From Ruixingdingia sedimenti (lineage in GTDB: Bacteria > Pseudomonadota > Alphaproteobacteria > Rhodobacterales > Rhodobacteraceae): 62,180 nt of DNA. A model generated the notes under the pieces. The model saw nothing but the letters and a program-made list of their open reading frames with translations. It ran no database searches and was not told the DNA's origin. Position numbers and translations under genes: made by a program. Shown piece after piece: positions 1 through 7,210 of the stretch (positions are counted from its first letter, which is position 1; each line of letters begins with the position of its first letter). Location of the stretch: positions 1 through 62,180 of the forward strand of contig NZ_JAVKPH010000023.1 in the NCBI RefSeq assembly GCF_031432425.1. Direction: 5' to 3'.

Positions 1-105
1 ACGGACGCAGGTCTTCGGGTGGGACAACGAGTCACGCGGCCATCTTGGCGCAGCCGAAGCCGTTGATCAGACGTTCCTTAGAAGCAGGCAGCATCGGACG
101 CACGC

Positions 106-467
106 ATGAGTGAAAAGCTACAGCCAGTCATTCCGGGTTTCAACAAGTCGCTGCGGGTTGAAAGTCGCGCGGATCGTTTGACCGGGGCCCCGGGGGCGGT
201 GCTGCCGCAGGAGGTGCTTGAACGAAGCGGCGTCGTCTCTTGGATGACGTTGCGTCTCAGCGACCCGCGCAGCAAGGTCGTCGTGACCCATGATCTCGCC
301 TCACTCATCCGGACCTCGGTGCTTTTGGAGGCACAGGGCTGGCGCGACCACGACGATGCCGATGCTCTGCGCCATGATCCGGCTTTCCGTCTGGTCACCA
401 GTTCGGCAGCCGGACTGTCACAATCGGAGGGGCCCGGTCGTGTCGCGAATGCTGTGGAAATTCCCTA
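106..467 (+). pseudogene. IS1380-type transposase, 5' remnant
   Basis: The reading frame encodes about 120 residues matching the N-terminus of IS1380-family (DDE group 1) transposases: an N-terminal TGAPGA segment, THDLASLIRT, and the GWRDHDDADALRHDP block that is highly characteristic of this family. Full-length members are about 430-460 aa, so roughly three quarters, including most of the DDE core, are missing. The frame is cut by the IS5 element that begins at 468, and the apparent stop is formed at that junction. The continuation is not found on the other side of the IS, so this is more than a simple insertion. Non-functional remnant. Confidence 0.75.
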
Positions 468-1319
468 GGGTCCAGACTCATTGAATTTCACAGCCAGAAC
501 AAGACGGTTGCGGCGAGCATGATCGCGGAGAAGAAGGTTTCCGGGCAGCGGTCGTATCGGGTGGCGACGCGCCGCCAATCCTTCAGACGGCCGAACATGA
601 TCTCGATGCGGTTGCGCCGTTTGTAGCGCCGCTTGTCTTATTTGACGGCCTTCCTGCGGGACTTTCGACCGGGGATGCAGACCTTTATCCCCCTGTCTTT
701 CAATGCTTCTCTGAACCAATCAGCGTCGTAGCCCCTGTCAGCCAGCAGCCAACCCGCCTTCGGCAGACTGCCCAGAAGAGCCGCGGCGCCTGTGTAGTCG
801 CTGACCTGGCCGGCCGACATGAAGAACCCGATCGGCCGCCCCGTGGCATCGGCGACGGCGTGCAGCTTGGTGTTCATACCGCCCTTGGTTCGGCCGATCA
901 GACGGCCCCTTTGGTCGCCGGGTCCCCCTTTTTCGACCGCAGGCTGGTCGCCGTGCGGTGCGCCTTCAGGTAGGTCGCGTCGATCATCACCGTCTTCGGA
1001 GCGGTGGCCTCGGAGGCCAGTCCGTCCATCATCCGCGCAAAGATGCCCTTGTCGCTCCACCGTTTCCAACGGTTGTAGAGGGTCTTCGGCGGACCATATG
1101 CCCTGGGTGCATCACGCCAACGCAAGCCATTACGATTGATAAAGATTATCCCGCTCAGCACCCGTCGGTCATCAACGCGCGGCTTGCCGTGGCTCTTGGG
1201 GAAGAAGGGCTGGAGCCGCGCCATCTGCGCGTCTGTCAGCCAGAAAAGGTTGCTCATTCATCGGTCTCCTCGCGGAGCCTGAATCACGCCGCGAGCGGAT
1301 GATCAATGGGTCCTGACCC
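468..1319 (-). mobile_element. IS5-family (IS427-like) insertion sequence, 852 bp
   Basis: The ends are imperfect inverted repeats: GGGTCCAGACTCATTGA at the left, and GGGTCAGGACCCATTGA when the right end is read inward. A TA dinucleotide sits directly outside both ends (466-467 and 1320-1321), as expected for the IS427 group's TA duplication. The element carries one transposase gene split over two frames. Flanking genes differ on the two sides (IS1380 remnant on the left, DUF262 gene on the right), which points to a deletion next to the element after insertion. Confidence 0.8.
488..1257 (-). pseudogene. IS5-family transposase, frameshifted with internal stop
   Basis: The N-terminal half (from 1257: MSNLFWLTDAQMARLQPFFP, RWRDAP, DATYLKAHRTA) and the DDE C-terminal half (GRTKGGMNTKLHAV, ADRGYDADWFREAL, GRLKDWRRVATRYDR) lie in different frames. 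They join at an A-rich stretch encoding SKKG near 930, consistent with the programmed -1 frameshift usual in this subgroup. In the second frame a TAA at 636-638 falls where relatives have tyrosine in a KYDKRRYKRR motif. Reading continues in frame to the normal end (ATVLFWL). This nonsense change should remove the catalytic glutamate region and makes the copy probably inactive. Confidence 0.8.
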
Positions 1320-1971
1320 TACGGATAAGGTCGGCTTGGGAAAGCTCCAGACCTGTCGAGTTCAGGCTCTCGAAGATACGCTGCGGGTTATCCTTGCCGC
1401 GCTCCAGCGCGATGTCGACGAAGATCAGCTTCGTCAGCCCCTTTTGCACGATGTCGAAATTGGCTTCGTCGATGTGACTCTCGAAGAAGCGAAAGTTCTC
1501 AACCAGGCGTGAGTATCCACTGACCTTCACGGCCTCGTTCGGATCCATGATCTGAGCGAGCGCAACTTTGTTGTTGTCCGTTGGCTTGAGCTTCAGCTTC
1601 TCGGCATCCTCGGCGAACTCGTTGATCAGGAACGTCTTGTAGATTCGCTGGGCCTGCTGCTCCCGTCCGGCAGCGATGGCATGACGATACAGGGCGATGA
1701 AGATCAGGGTCAGCGTGGTCAGCCGCTGCTGCCCGTCGATGATTGTCAGCTCACGAAGCCCTGAGACGGTGTAAACATCGTCATGCACGTAAACGATGCT
1801 GCCTATGAAGTGCCCAGACAGGCCTTCGTCCGCGCCGACGGGGAGGATGTCATTGAACAGCTGCTGACACTGAACCCGCGTCCAGTCATAGTTGCGCTGG
1901 TACACAGGGATGGCGAACGCCGTCTCGCTGCTGGCCAGAAAGCGGTCGACGCGGGTCTCGGCAGCCTTCAT
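1320..1971 (-). pseudogene. DUF262/GmrSD-type protein, C-terminally truncated
   Basis: About 215 N-terminal residues of a DUF262 (GmrS-like, ParB-related NTPase/nuclease) protein remain. Visible motifs are FAIPVYQRNYDW, IIDGQQRLTTLTL (the DGQQR signature) and RIFESLNSTGLELSQADLIR. Family members are typically 550-700 aa with a DUF1524 HNH domain at the C-terminus, which is missing here because IS5 interrupts the gene immediately after the conserved LSQADLIR block. DUF262/DUF1524 proteins include type IV restriction enzymes that cut modified phage DNA, so this is probably a dead defence gene beside the prophage. The 3' part is not found in the window. Confidence 0.8.
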
Positions 1972-2131
1972 GCAAGTTCTCCGAATTGCTCATGATTATC
2001 CGTAACTACGCCAGACAAACGGTCATGTCATCAGACTTGACCTTCTGCGCGCACTAACTGCGGCGCCGATGCAGGCCGCAAGATCTTACGGCGGGGCACC
2101 CGTCATCCTCACATCGCTTGATCGGTCGGCG

Positions 2132-2332
2132 CTACCGGACCTCGAACCAGCGCATGGCAGTTTGCAGGAGATGGTCGTAATCGCCCGCCGTGGCTTCAGT
2201 CATGAATTTCGCGATTTCTTCCTCCGAATGCCCGGCTTCGCGCGCGGCTTGGCAGCAACGACCAAGAACCACGAACGCGTTGCCGTCGTGGCCGGAAATT
2301 ATGACAATAACGTCTGGATGCTTAGGAATCAT
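2132..2332 (-). CDS. Small conserved phage-type hypothetical protein
   Basis: A 66-aa protein with a DGNAFVVLGRCCQAAREAG segment and a C-terminal TAGDYDHLLQTAMRWFEV segment. This pattern recurs in short phage and host proteins of unknown role. It has no membrane segment and no catalytic motif I can name. A good Shine-Dalgarno (GAGGAG) precedes the ATG. It is the leftmost intact gene in prophage orientation and could be phage late-region cargo or a host gene just outside the left end. Function unknown. Confidence 0.6.
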   Translation of the reverse strand: MIPKHPDVIVIISGHDGNAFVVLGRCCQAAREAGHSEEEIAKFMTEATAGDYDHLLQTAMRWFEVR

Positions 2333-2472
2333 TCTTCACGGCTCCTCGGGGTGTTCAACGTGACAACAGGCGTGGCTTGCAGGCACAGTCCAGTTACTTG
2401 TCAGTGGGTTGTGTGGAGTGAGCGCGTTGGACGAGCGAACCAAGAGGGCATCTCGACCGACCGGCGGGCCTC

Positions 2473-2802
2473 TCAATAGTCGGTCTCGATGTACGCCCCC
2501 GCACAGTCGTAAGCGACGGCGGCGGCGGTCGCGCCTGTGTTGAGAAACAGCCGCGGTGACAGGAACTGCGTAGCGGCTGGCAGGTCGGCAGTGATCTCCT
2601 GTTCGAAGACGGCGCCGGAGACTTCGTCTACGACGCGCACCCATACGGATGATCCATTCGGCGGCGCGGCAATGAACAGGGTCAGCACGCCGCCCGTGGC
2701 GATGGGGAAACTCGTCCCCATGTCGGTCAGAGTCGGCGAGCCGGTGCCGTCGTTCGCGACAAGCTGCCAGCGGGTGTGCGTGCCGCGCTGGAAGCCGTTA
2801 CC
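2473..2802 (-). pseudogene. Phage tail fibre/surface protein, C-terminal fragment
   Basis: The open frame encodes about 109 residues. The segment upstream of the only ATG (at 2721) still looks coding (GNGFQRGTHTRWQLVANDG), but a TAG at 2803-2805 closes it and no start codon lies in the extended part. The residues are rich in Gly, Thr and Ala with beta-type patterning (TLFIAAPPNGSSVWVRVVDE), like C-terminal domains of phage tail fibre proteins. It follows the lysis genes on the same strand. I read it as a 5'-truncated gene; the alternative is an intact 82-aa protein starting at 2721. Confidence 0.45.
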
Positions 2803-3062
2803 CTACCTGCACCGGGAAAGCGAAGATTTCAGGTGGTGACCGGCCAAGGATCACCAAACCACGACGCCGAACGAGGGCCTGATGCAAGGTGCACAACTGT
2901 GCCCATCGCGGCCTGGGACGGACACGGCCTTGACGTGCCATCATGCCAGCGCAGCGAATCCCCTGCGGCTCTTTGACCTTGTGAATCCGTGACCCGGGCC
3001 GGGTGCTGCCCTGCGGTCGAGGCGTCTGGCGCTTCCCGCGGGGATACTTCCCGGCCCGGCTT
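2803..3062 (-). other. Stretch without a recognisable gene
   Basis: About 260 bases between the lysis cassette and the tail-fibre fragment. Open frames exist on the minus strand, but their composition is Arg/Pro-rich as expected for out-of-frame GC-rich DNA, and I recognise no family in them. The missing 5' part of the tail-fibre gene would be expected here, so the stretch may be a degraded gene. Confidence 0.4.
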
Positions 3063-3317
3063 TCACCAGGACGCCCGCGCCTGGTCGCGTAGGACGGCAT
3101 AGTCGCCGAGCATGCGGACCAGCATCGCCCCTTCCGGCAACGCTTCCACCTCCCTGGCCGCGCGGTGCTGTTCGGCGGCGGTATAATCGACCACCGGCGG
3201 ACATGCCCCCGACCCACCCCGGTCAGAACCGCCCGCCGCGCAACCGGTCAGCCAGAGCATCGCGATCAGCGGGGCGACGGCTGGCGGCTTCCAGCATCCG
3301 GCGGTGGATGACATCAC
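3063..3317 (-). CDS. Putative o-spanin (Rz1-like lipoprotein)
   Basis: An 84-aa protein with a short hydrophobic leader and a lipobox (LTGC, cysteine about residue 26), so it is predicted to be exported and lipidated at the outer membrane. The mature part (CPPVVDYTAAEQHRAAREVE, LPEGAMLVRMLGDYAVLR) matches a small lipoprotein that follows the endolysin in many alphaproteobacterial phages. Its first 95 bases lie inside the 3' end of the i-spanin gene in another frame, the classical Rz/Rz1 arrangement. Together the two would span the periplasm and fuse the membranes in the last step of lysis. Confidence 0.7.
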   Translation of the reverse strand: MMSSTAGCWKPPAVAPLIAMLWLTGCAAGGSDRGGSGACPPVVDYTAAEQHRAAREVEALPEGAMLVRMLGDYAVLRDQARASW

Positions 3318-3480
3318 TTTTCTCCCGTGTTTCCAAGCGCTCAGCGGCGCGGCCGGCCTTCTCCCCGGCCCGTCGCAGGCTCAGCATGAACAAGAGGATC
3401 GCAGCAGCGACGAGGAGGATCCCCGCAGCCCTCCGCCCCCATGCCGATCCGGCCAGTGCGGCACCCAGCGCGGCGATCAC
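3223..3480 (-). CDS. Putative i-spanin (Rz-like)
   Basis: An 85-aa protein with one transmembrane segment (about residues 17-35, AAGILLVAAAILLFMLSL) followed by a charged, probably coiled-coil region (RRAGEKAGRAAERLETREK). This is the layout of an inner-membrane spanin. It starts by ATGA overlap with the stop of the endolysin gene, so translation is coupled, and its 3' end encodes the start of the lipoprotein partner in a different frame. Assignment is from architecture and position, not sequence identity to lambda Rz. Confidence 0.65.
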   Translation of the reverse strand: MIAALGAALAGSAWGRRAAGILLVAAAILLFMLSLRRAGEKAGRAAERLETREKSDVIHRRMLEAASRRPADRDALADRLRGGRF

Positions 3481-4157
3481 CGCCGCCCCCGCTTCCAGTC
3501 ATCGATGCGGGCATGGATGGTGACGGCGACGCCGGCGAGGGCCACGGCGATCAGCAGCCACCGCAGGGTGTCGAGATAGGGCACCAGCGGCAGGATGGCC
3601 CCCTGCGCCTCGGCGAGCACCTCCTGTGCGACCTCGACGCCGGCAGCCCCCAGCGTTGCCACCCCGGCAGCGCCACTCCCCTTCAGGGTGCGGCTGTCGG
3701 CCAGCGCCTCGCGCGCGGGCGGGGCTTCCGCAGCAAAGGCGGTCGCCCGCAGCGGGAAGGGCTCGCCCCAGACCCGCGCCGGCCCGAGGTCGATATGCAT
3801 GAAGCCCGAGCGGGGGTAGTACCCGAAGCCGAGGAATCCCACTGCCCGCGCCGCCGCCTCGAAGGCCGCAGGATCGTGGTTTGCCATGGCGATATCAAAC
3901 GCCGTGCCCTGCATGTGCTTCGAGGCCTTTGCCCCGCCGACGGCGCGGTTGTGCTCGGGGCTGCGGTAGGCCGAGCGGACGATCAGCGGCTTGCCGAGGC
4001 GGTCGCGGAGCGCCTGCAGCCTGTCCATGGCCTCGGGGACGAGCTTCAGCTGTCCGGTGCCGCGACAGGCGATCTCGGCGGGGGAGAAGTTCGGCCAGCG
4101 CCAGAGCTGCGGCGGCAGGTCGCGGAAGTGGCGATAATTGCGGATCGGGTCGGACAT
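3477..4157 (-). CDS. Endolysin, peptidase M15A (D-Ala-D-Ala carboxypeptidase-like)
   Basis: A 226-aa protein. Residues about 5-140 form an M15A peptidase: SAYRSPEHNRAVGG, SKHMQGTAFDI (Zn-binding His and Asp) and FMHIDLG (third Zn ligand, HxD). The enzyme would cleave peptidoglycan cross-links at the end of infection. A C-terminal hydrophobic segment (WLLIAVALAGVAVTIHA) suggests membrane anchoring, as in signal-anchor or pinholin-released lysins, although here it is at the C-terminus. I chose the ATG at 4157 because AAGGAG lies 8 bases upstream; an upstream in-frame ATG is preceded only by Pro/Arg-rich sequence. Confidence 0.88.
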   Translation of the reverse strand: MSDPIRNYRHFRDLPPQLWRWPNFSPAEIACRGTGQLKLVPEAMDRLQALRDRLGKPLIVRSAYRSPEHNRAVGGAKASKHMQGTAFDIAMANHDPAAFEAAARAVGFLGFGYYPRSGFMHIDLGPARVWGEPFPLRATAFAAEAPPAREALADSRTLKGSGAAGVATLGAAGVEVAQEVLAEAQGAILPLVPYLDTLRWLLIAVALAGVAVTIHARIDDWKRGRR

Positions 4158-4301
4158 CGGGAAGCTCCTTTGACAGGGATGAACGGGGGGTGGAGAAACG
4201 GGGACAACCCGCAGCGGCCTGGCTGCAGGCCCGGGTGGTCTCGGGGGGATCAATCGGTCGGATCGAGCGAAGGTCAGGCCGCCCCTGCCGGCCGGTGCGG
4301 C

Positions 4302-4607
4302 TCAGCCGCCGTTGCCGAAGATCCTGAGCTTCAGGGCAATGCCGGCGAGCAGCGCGAGGATGACGCCGGTGGTGATCAGATGGACGGTGGTCTGCACGGC
4401 GGTGCGGCGGATGAAGCGGATGCAGTCGAGCAGCGCGCGCAGATCGCGGACATCCATCGCGGCCTCCCGGCCGTCGAGCCCGACATCGGCAAGGGCACGC
4501 TTTGCGCCAGCCTCGGCAGCCCGCGCGAGCAGGTCCTCGAACTCGGCATCGGGCATGCGGACATGGCCGCCTTCGGTTGACGCATGCTCGGATCGGCGCG
4601 GGCTCAT
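4302..4607 (-). CDS. Holin candidate (DUF6127-like small membrane protein)
   Basis: A 101-aa protein: a charged N-terminal half (PDAEFEDLLARAAEAGAKRALADVGL) followed by one clear transmembrane helix near the C-terminus (LITTGVILALLAGIALKL). I associate this pattern with DUF6127 phage proteins. It sits directly before the endolysin and spanins, the usual place of a holin, which would form lesions in the inner membrane. The ATG overlaps the stop of the upstream gene (ATGA), which fixes the start. Holin function is inferred from position and topology only. Confidence 0.6.
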   Translation of the reverse strand: MSPRRSEHASTEGGHVRMPDAEFEDLLARAAEAGAKRALADVGLDGREAAMDVRDLRALLDCIRFIRRTAVQTTVHLITTGVILALLAGIALKLRIFGNGG

Positions 4608-5602
4608 GCCGAGAGGATCCCGACTTCGGTGGGCAGCGTGGCCGAGGTCCAGACACTGTCGTCGACCGGGTTCAGCTCCCATGTGGAATAGACGGCCGTC
4701 GGCGCGAGGCTGGGCACGGTCACCGGGGTGGCATCATGATCGACCCCACCGATGCGCAGGAAGCCGGCCGTGGCGTCAGGCCCGTCGGTGCCCGCCTGTG
4801 CGACCTGCTTCACATGCAGGCCGGCGATGGCCGAGACCGAGGTTGGACCGGTGGGCCCGGTCAGCGAGAAGGAGAGCCGCTGGCCTGCCGCATCGCTCGA
4901 GACCCGGGTGGAGATGTCACCATCCTTCAGCGCATCCAGGCTGCCGGCCATCTGGCTGTAGCTGGCGAGGACATGCGGCGTGCGGCGCACGAAGCGCCGG
5001 CCGATGGTCGAGACGCCATCGAGCACCGCGAGATGGGCATAATACCAGGTGCGGGAGGCGCTGGTGCCATGCAGGCCGGTATTGGCGAAGACGATCTGCA
5101 CCGGCTTGCCCTTGCCCGCGGTATTGGCCGCAGTGGCGGTGCTCTGCAGCACGCCATCGACATGGAAATCGATGGTGATGGACGCGCCGACCGCCACGCG
5201 CACGTCGATCCACTGCGGCTGACCGTTGGCGGCAATGTAGCTGGAAGCACCCTGCACGCTGGTGTCGCCGCGGGCCACGGCATGATAGCGATCGGTGCTG
5301 GCCACCGGCTGGATCTGGGCGATGCGCGAGAGGCTGGCATCGTAGACATCGAGGAAGTTGGCGCCGGCCTCGGAGATGCTCTCGCTGTCGGCATTGGGCG
5401 GCACATAGCGGAACCCCAGCCAGAGATCGCCCGCGGGGGCCGGGAAGGCGATCGAGAACGGGGCGACCAGTGTGCGCGATCCGCTGAAGCGGATGCCGTT
5501 GACGTCGAGGTTCGGATCGAAGCCGGCGGCGACGGTGCTGATCATTCCGGTGATGCCGGAGACGTCGGTCGGCTGATGGCCGAGATGCAGGATATGGCTC
5601 AT
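4604..5602 (-). CDS. Phage tail/appendage structural protein
   Basis: A 332-aa protein, beta-rich in appearance (FSIAFPAPAGDLWLGFRYVPP, ITIDFHVDGVLQSTAT, WYYAHLAVLDG). The middle resembles a jelly-roll/lectin-like fold, with repeated statements of a property compared across an object, as in GTA and phage appendage proteins. No catalytic motif. It is the last structural gene before lysis and overlaps its upstream neighbour by ATGA. Likely a receptor-binding or tail-decoration protein of the distal tail; exact role unknown. Confidence 0.6.
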   Translation of the reverse strand: MSHILHLGHQPTDVSGITGMISTVAAGFDPNLDVNGIRFSGSRTLVAPFSIAFPAPAGDLWLGFRYVPPNADSESISEAGANFLDVYDASLSRIAQIQPVASTDRYHAVARGDTSVQGASSYIAANGQPQWIDVRVAVGASITIDFHVDGVLQSTATAANTAGKGKPVQIVFANTGLHGTSASRTWYYAHLAVLDGVSTIGRRFVRRTPHVLASYSQMAGSLDALKDGDISTRVSSDAAGQRLSFSLTGPTGPTSVSAIAGLHVKQVAQAGTDGPDATAGFLRIGGVDHDATPVTVPSLAPTAVYSTWELNPVDDSVWTSATLPTEVGILSA

Positions 5603-6417
5603 GGCAGCTCCAGTTCGATGTAGAGGGTGGATTGTGCGGCGGTGAGGCCTGCGCCGCCGCCGTGATCGAGCCAGGCCTCGGCCTCCCCGAGGCTGAGCCC
5701 CCTGTCCCAGCCGATCTCGAGCCAGGCCGAGACCTCGAAGAGGCGCAGATCGGGGTGCTCGTAGCCCAGAGGCAACACGCCGGGGGGCACGGGATAGCTG
5801 AACTGCGAGGGGAGAGACCGCAGCGTGCCACCGTCACCGGAGTTGCGGCCCTGGATCTGCGGATGGAAGCCGGGGCTTGCGGCGGCGGTCCAGGTGGCGG
5901 GGCCGCTGACCGGATCGTCGCGCCAGATGCCGTTCCGGCCGATCCAGAGGCGGGCGGTGGCGGGATCGAGCACGAACATCAGCACATCGCCCGCGCCGAA
6001 GCCGGGCAGGCCGGTCAGTTGCTGGGTGGCGGTGGCATTGTTGGAGGACCAGAGGGTGCCATTGCCGCGCCAGCCGATCGAGCCGAGCGTGATCGGGTTG
6101 AGGCCGGCATTGTAATCCTCGCGCTGTGCGGCGGAGACGATGCCGATATAGCCATCGAAACTGGCCGCCCCACCGGGAGCGCAGAGGACTTCCCAATAGC
6201 GCCGCCCGTCCGAGGGCAGGATGGCCTTCGCAGTCGGCACCCAGCGAAGGTAGTTGGCGCCGCCCGAGGTGTTGAGGGCGGTCTGATTGCCCTCCGACAG
6301 CGTGTAGCCCGCGGGGCAGCGGGTCACGTCGAGCTGCCAGGCGGTGCCGATGTCCACCGGCGGCGCGGCAGAACCGCCCTGCGCCAGGATCGCGGCGCGC
6401 AGCATCAGGAGGCTCAT
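5599..6417 (-). CDS. SPRY-like domain phage protein
   Basis: A 272-aa protein starting at an ATG that overlaps the upstream stop (ATGA). Residues about 25-200 look like a SPRY/B30.2-type beta sandwich: RRYWEVLCAPGGAASFDGYIGIV, GSIGWRGNGTLWSSN, LMFVLDPATARLWIGRNGIW. SPRY modules bind protein or sugar surfaces, and phages use them in tail appendages. The C-terminal part (HPDLRLFEVSAWLEIGWDRG) resembles conserved C-termini of Rhodobacteraceae phage tail proteins. A host-recognition role is inferred. Confidence 0.65.
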   Translation of the reverse strand: MSLLMLRAAILAQGGSAAPPVDIGTAWQLDVTRCPAGYTLSEGNQTALNTSGGANYLRWVPTAKAILPSDGRRYWEVLCAPGGAASFDGYIGIVSAAQREDYNAGLNPITLGSIGWRGNGTLWSSNNATATQQLTGLPGFGAGDVLMFVLDPATARLWIGRNGIWRDDPVSGPATWTAAASPGFHPQIQGRNSGDGGTLRSLPSQFSYPVPPGVLPLGYEHPDLRLFEVSAWLEIGWDRGLSLGEAEAWLDHGGGAGLTAAQSTLYIELELP

Positions 6418-7091
6418 GCGACGGCTCCTGCCAGTGCGCCCTGGATGACCCAGGCATCGGCGCCGCGCTTGACCAGCGCCACGCCGGACCAGGGACCGTC
6501 GAGGGCGACGGAGCCGGCGGTGATGCCATTGAGGGAGACCCCGGCGGCGGCCTCGACGGTGGCGATCCCGGTGCCGATCTGCGTGACGTTGATCAGCGTG
6601 CCGGTCTCGAAGGGCACGCTCGCCTCGTCGGGGATGGTCACGGTGACGGCGGAGGAACCGGTGGTCTCGAGGATGCAGCCCTGATCGACGGGTTCCAGCA
6701 CATGGCTGGGGACGGTGAGGGTGCGGATGCGGACCACGCCGGGGCGCGGCACCTCGACCCATGATCCGGCCGTGAAGCGGACATGCCTTGCCTCGTCCTC
6801 GACCCAGACCTGCCAGCCTTCCTGCGGGGTCAGATGGACCCATGCCGCTGCCCCGGCCGGCGACTGGTCCCAGAGCGCCAGCGCATTGGCATTGGCTCCG
6901 GCCGCAGCGGGCACGATGGCGATCTGGCCCGCGCTGCCGGTGGCGGGCAGCGCGGCACTGCGGGAGGTGACGCGGGCCTGCACCAGCGCCGAGACCAGGC
7001 GCAGGTCCTCGCTGAGGCTCATGCCCCAATCGCGCTGGCCGGGATCGTAGAAGGCGCGCAGCCCCAGTCCCGGCATGATCCGTTCCGGCAT
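6414..7091 (-). CDS. DUF2793-containing tail protein
   Basis: A 225-aa protein. The N-terminal MPGLGLRAFYDPGQRDWG and the GWQVWVEDEARHVRFTAGSWVEV block are signatures of DUF2793, found in GTA and phage tail-fibre proteins of alphaproteobacteria. The C-terminal half is Gly/Thr/Ala-rich beta repeat sequence ending in DGPWSGVALVKRGADAWVIQGALAG. It lies between the tail-tip gene and other appendage genes. Probably part of the fibre or baseplate periphery. Confidence 0.75.
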   Translation of the reverse strand: MPERIMPGLGLRAFYDPGQRDWGMSLSEDLRLVSALVQARVTSRSAALPATGSAGQIAIVPAAAGANANALALWDQSPAGAAAWVHLTPQEGWQVWVEDEARHVRFTAGSWVEVPRPGVVRIRTLTVPSHVLEPVDQGCILETTGSSAVTVTIPDEASVPFETGTLINVTQIGTGIATVEAAAGVSLNGITAGSVALDGPWSGVALVKRGADAWVIQGALAGAVA

Positions 7092-7210
7092 GCTCGTCCT
7101 CGTTGGTGGTGGGTCAATTGATCCGGGCGCGACACCGCAAGGCGCCGGGGTCCGGGGTTCCAGTGATCATGTCGACACCGCGGAGGGCGCGGCTATCCGG
7201 CAGGCGGGGC

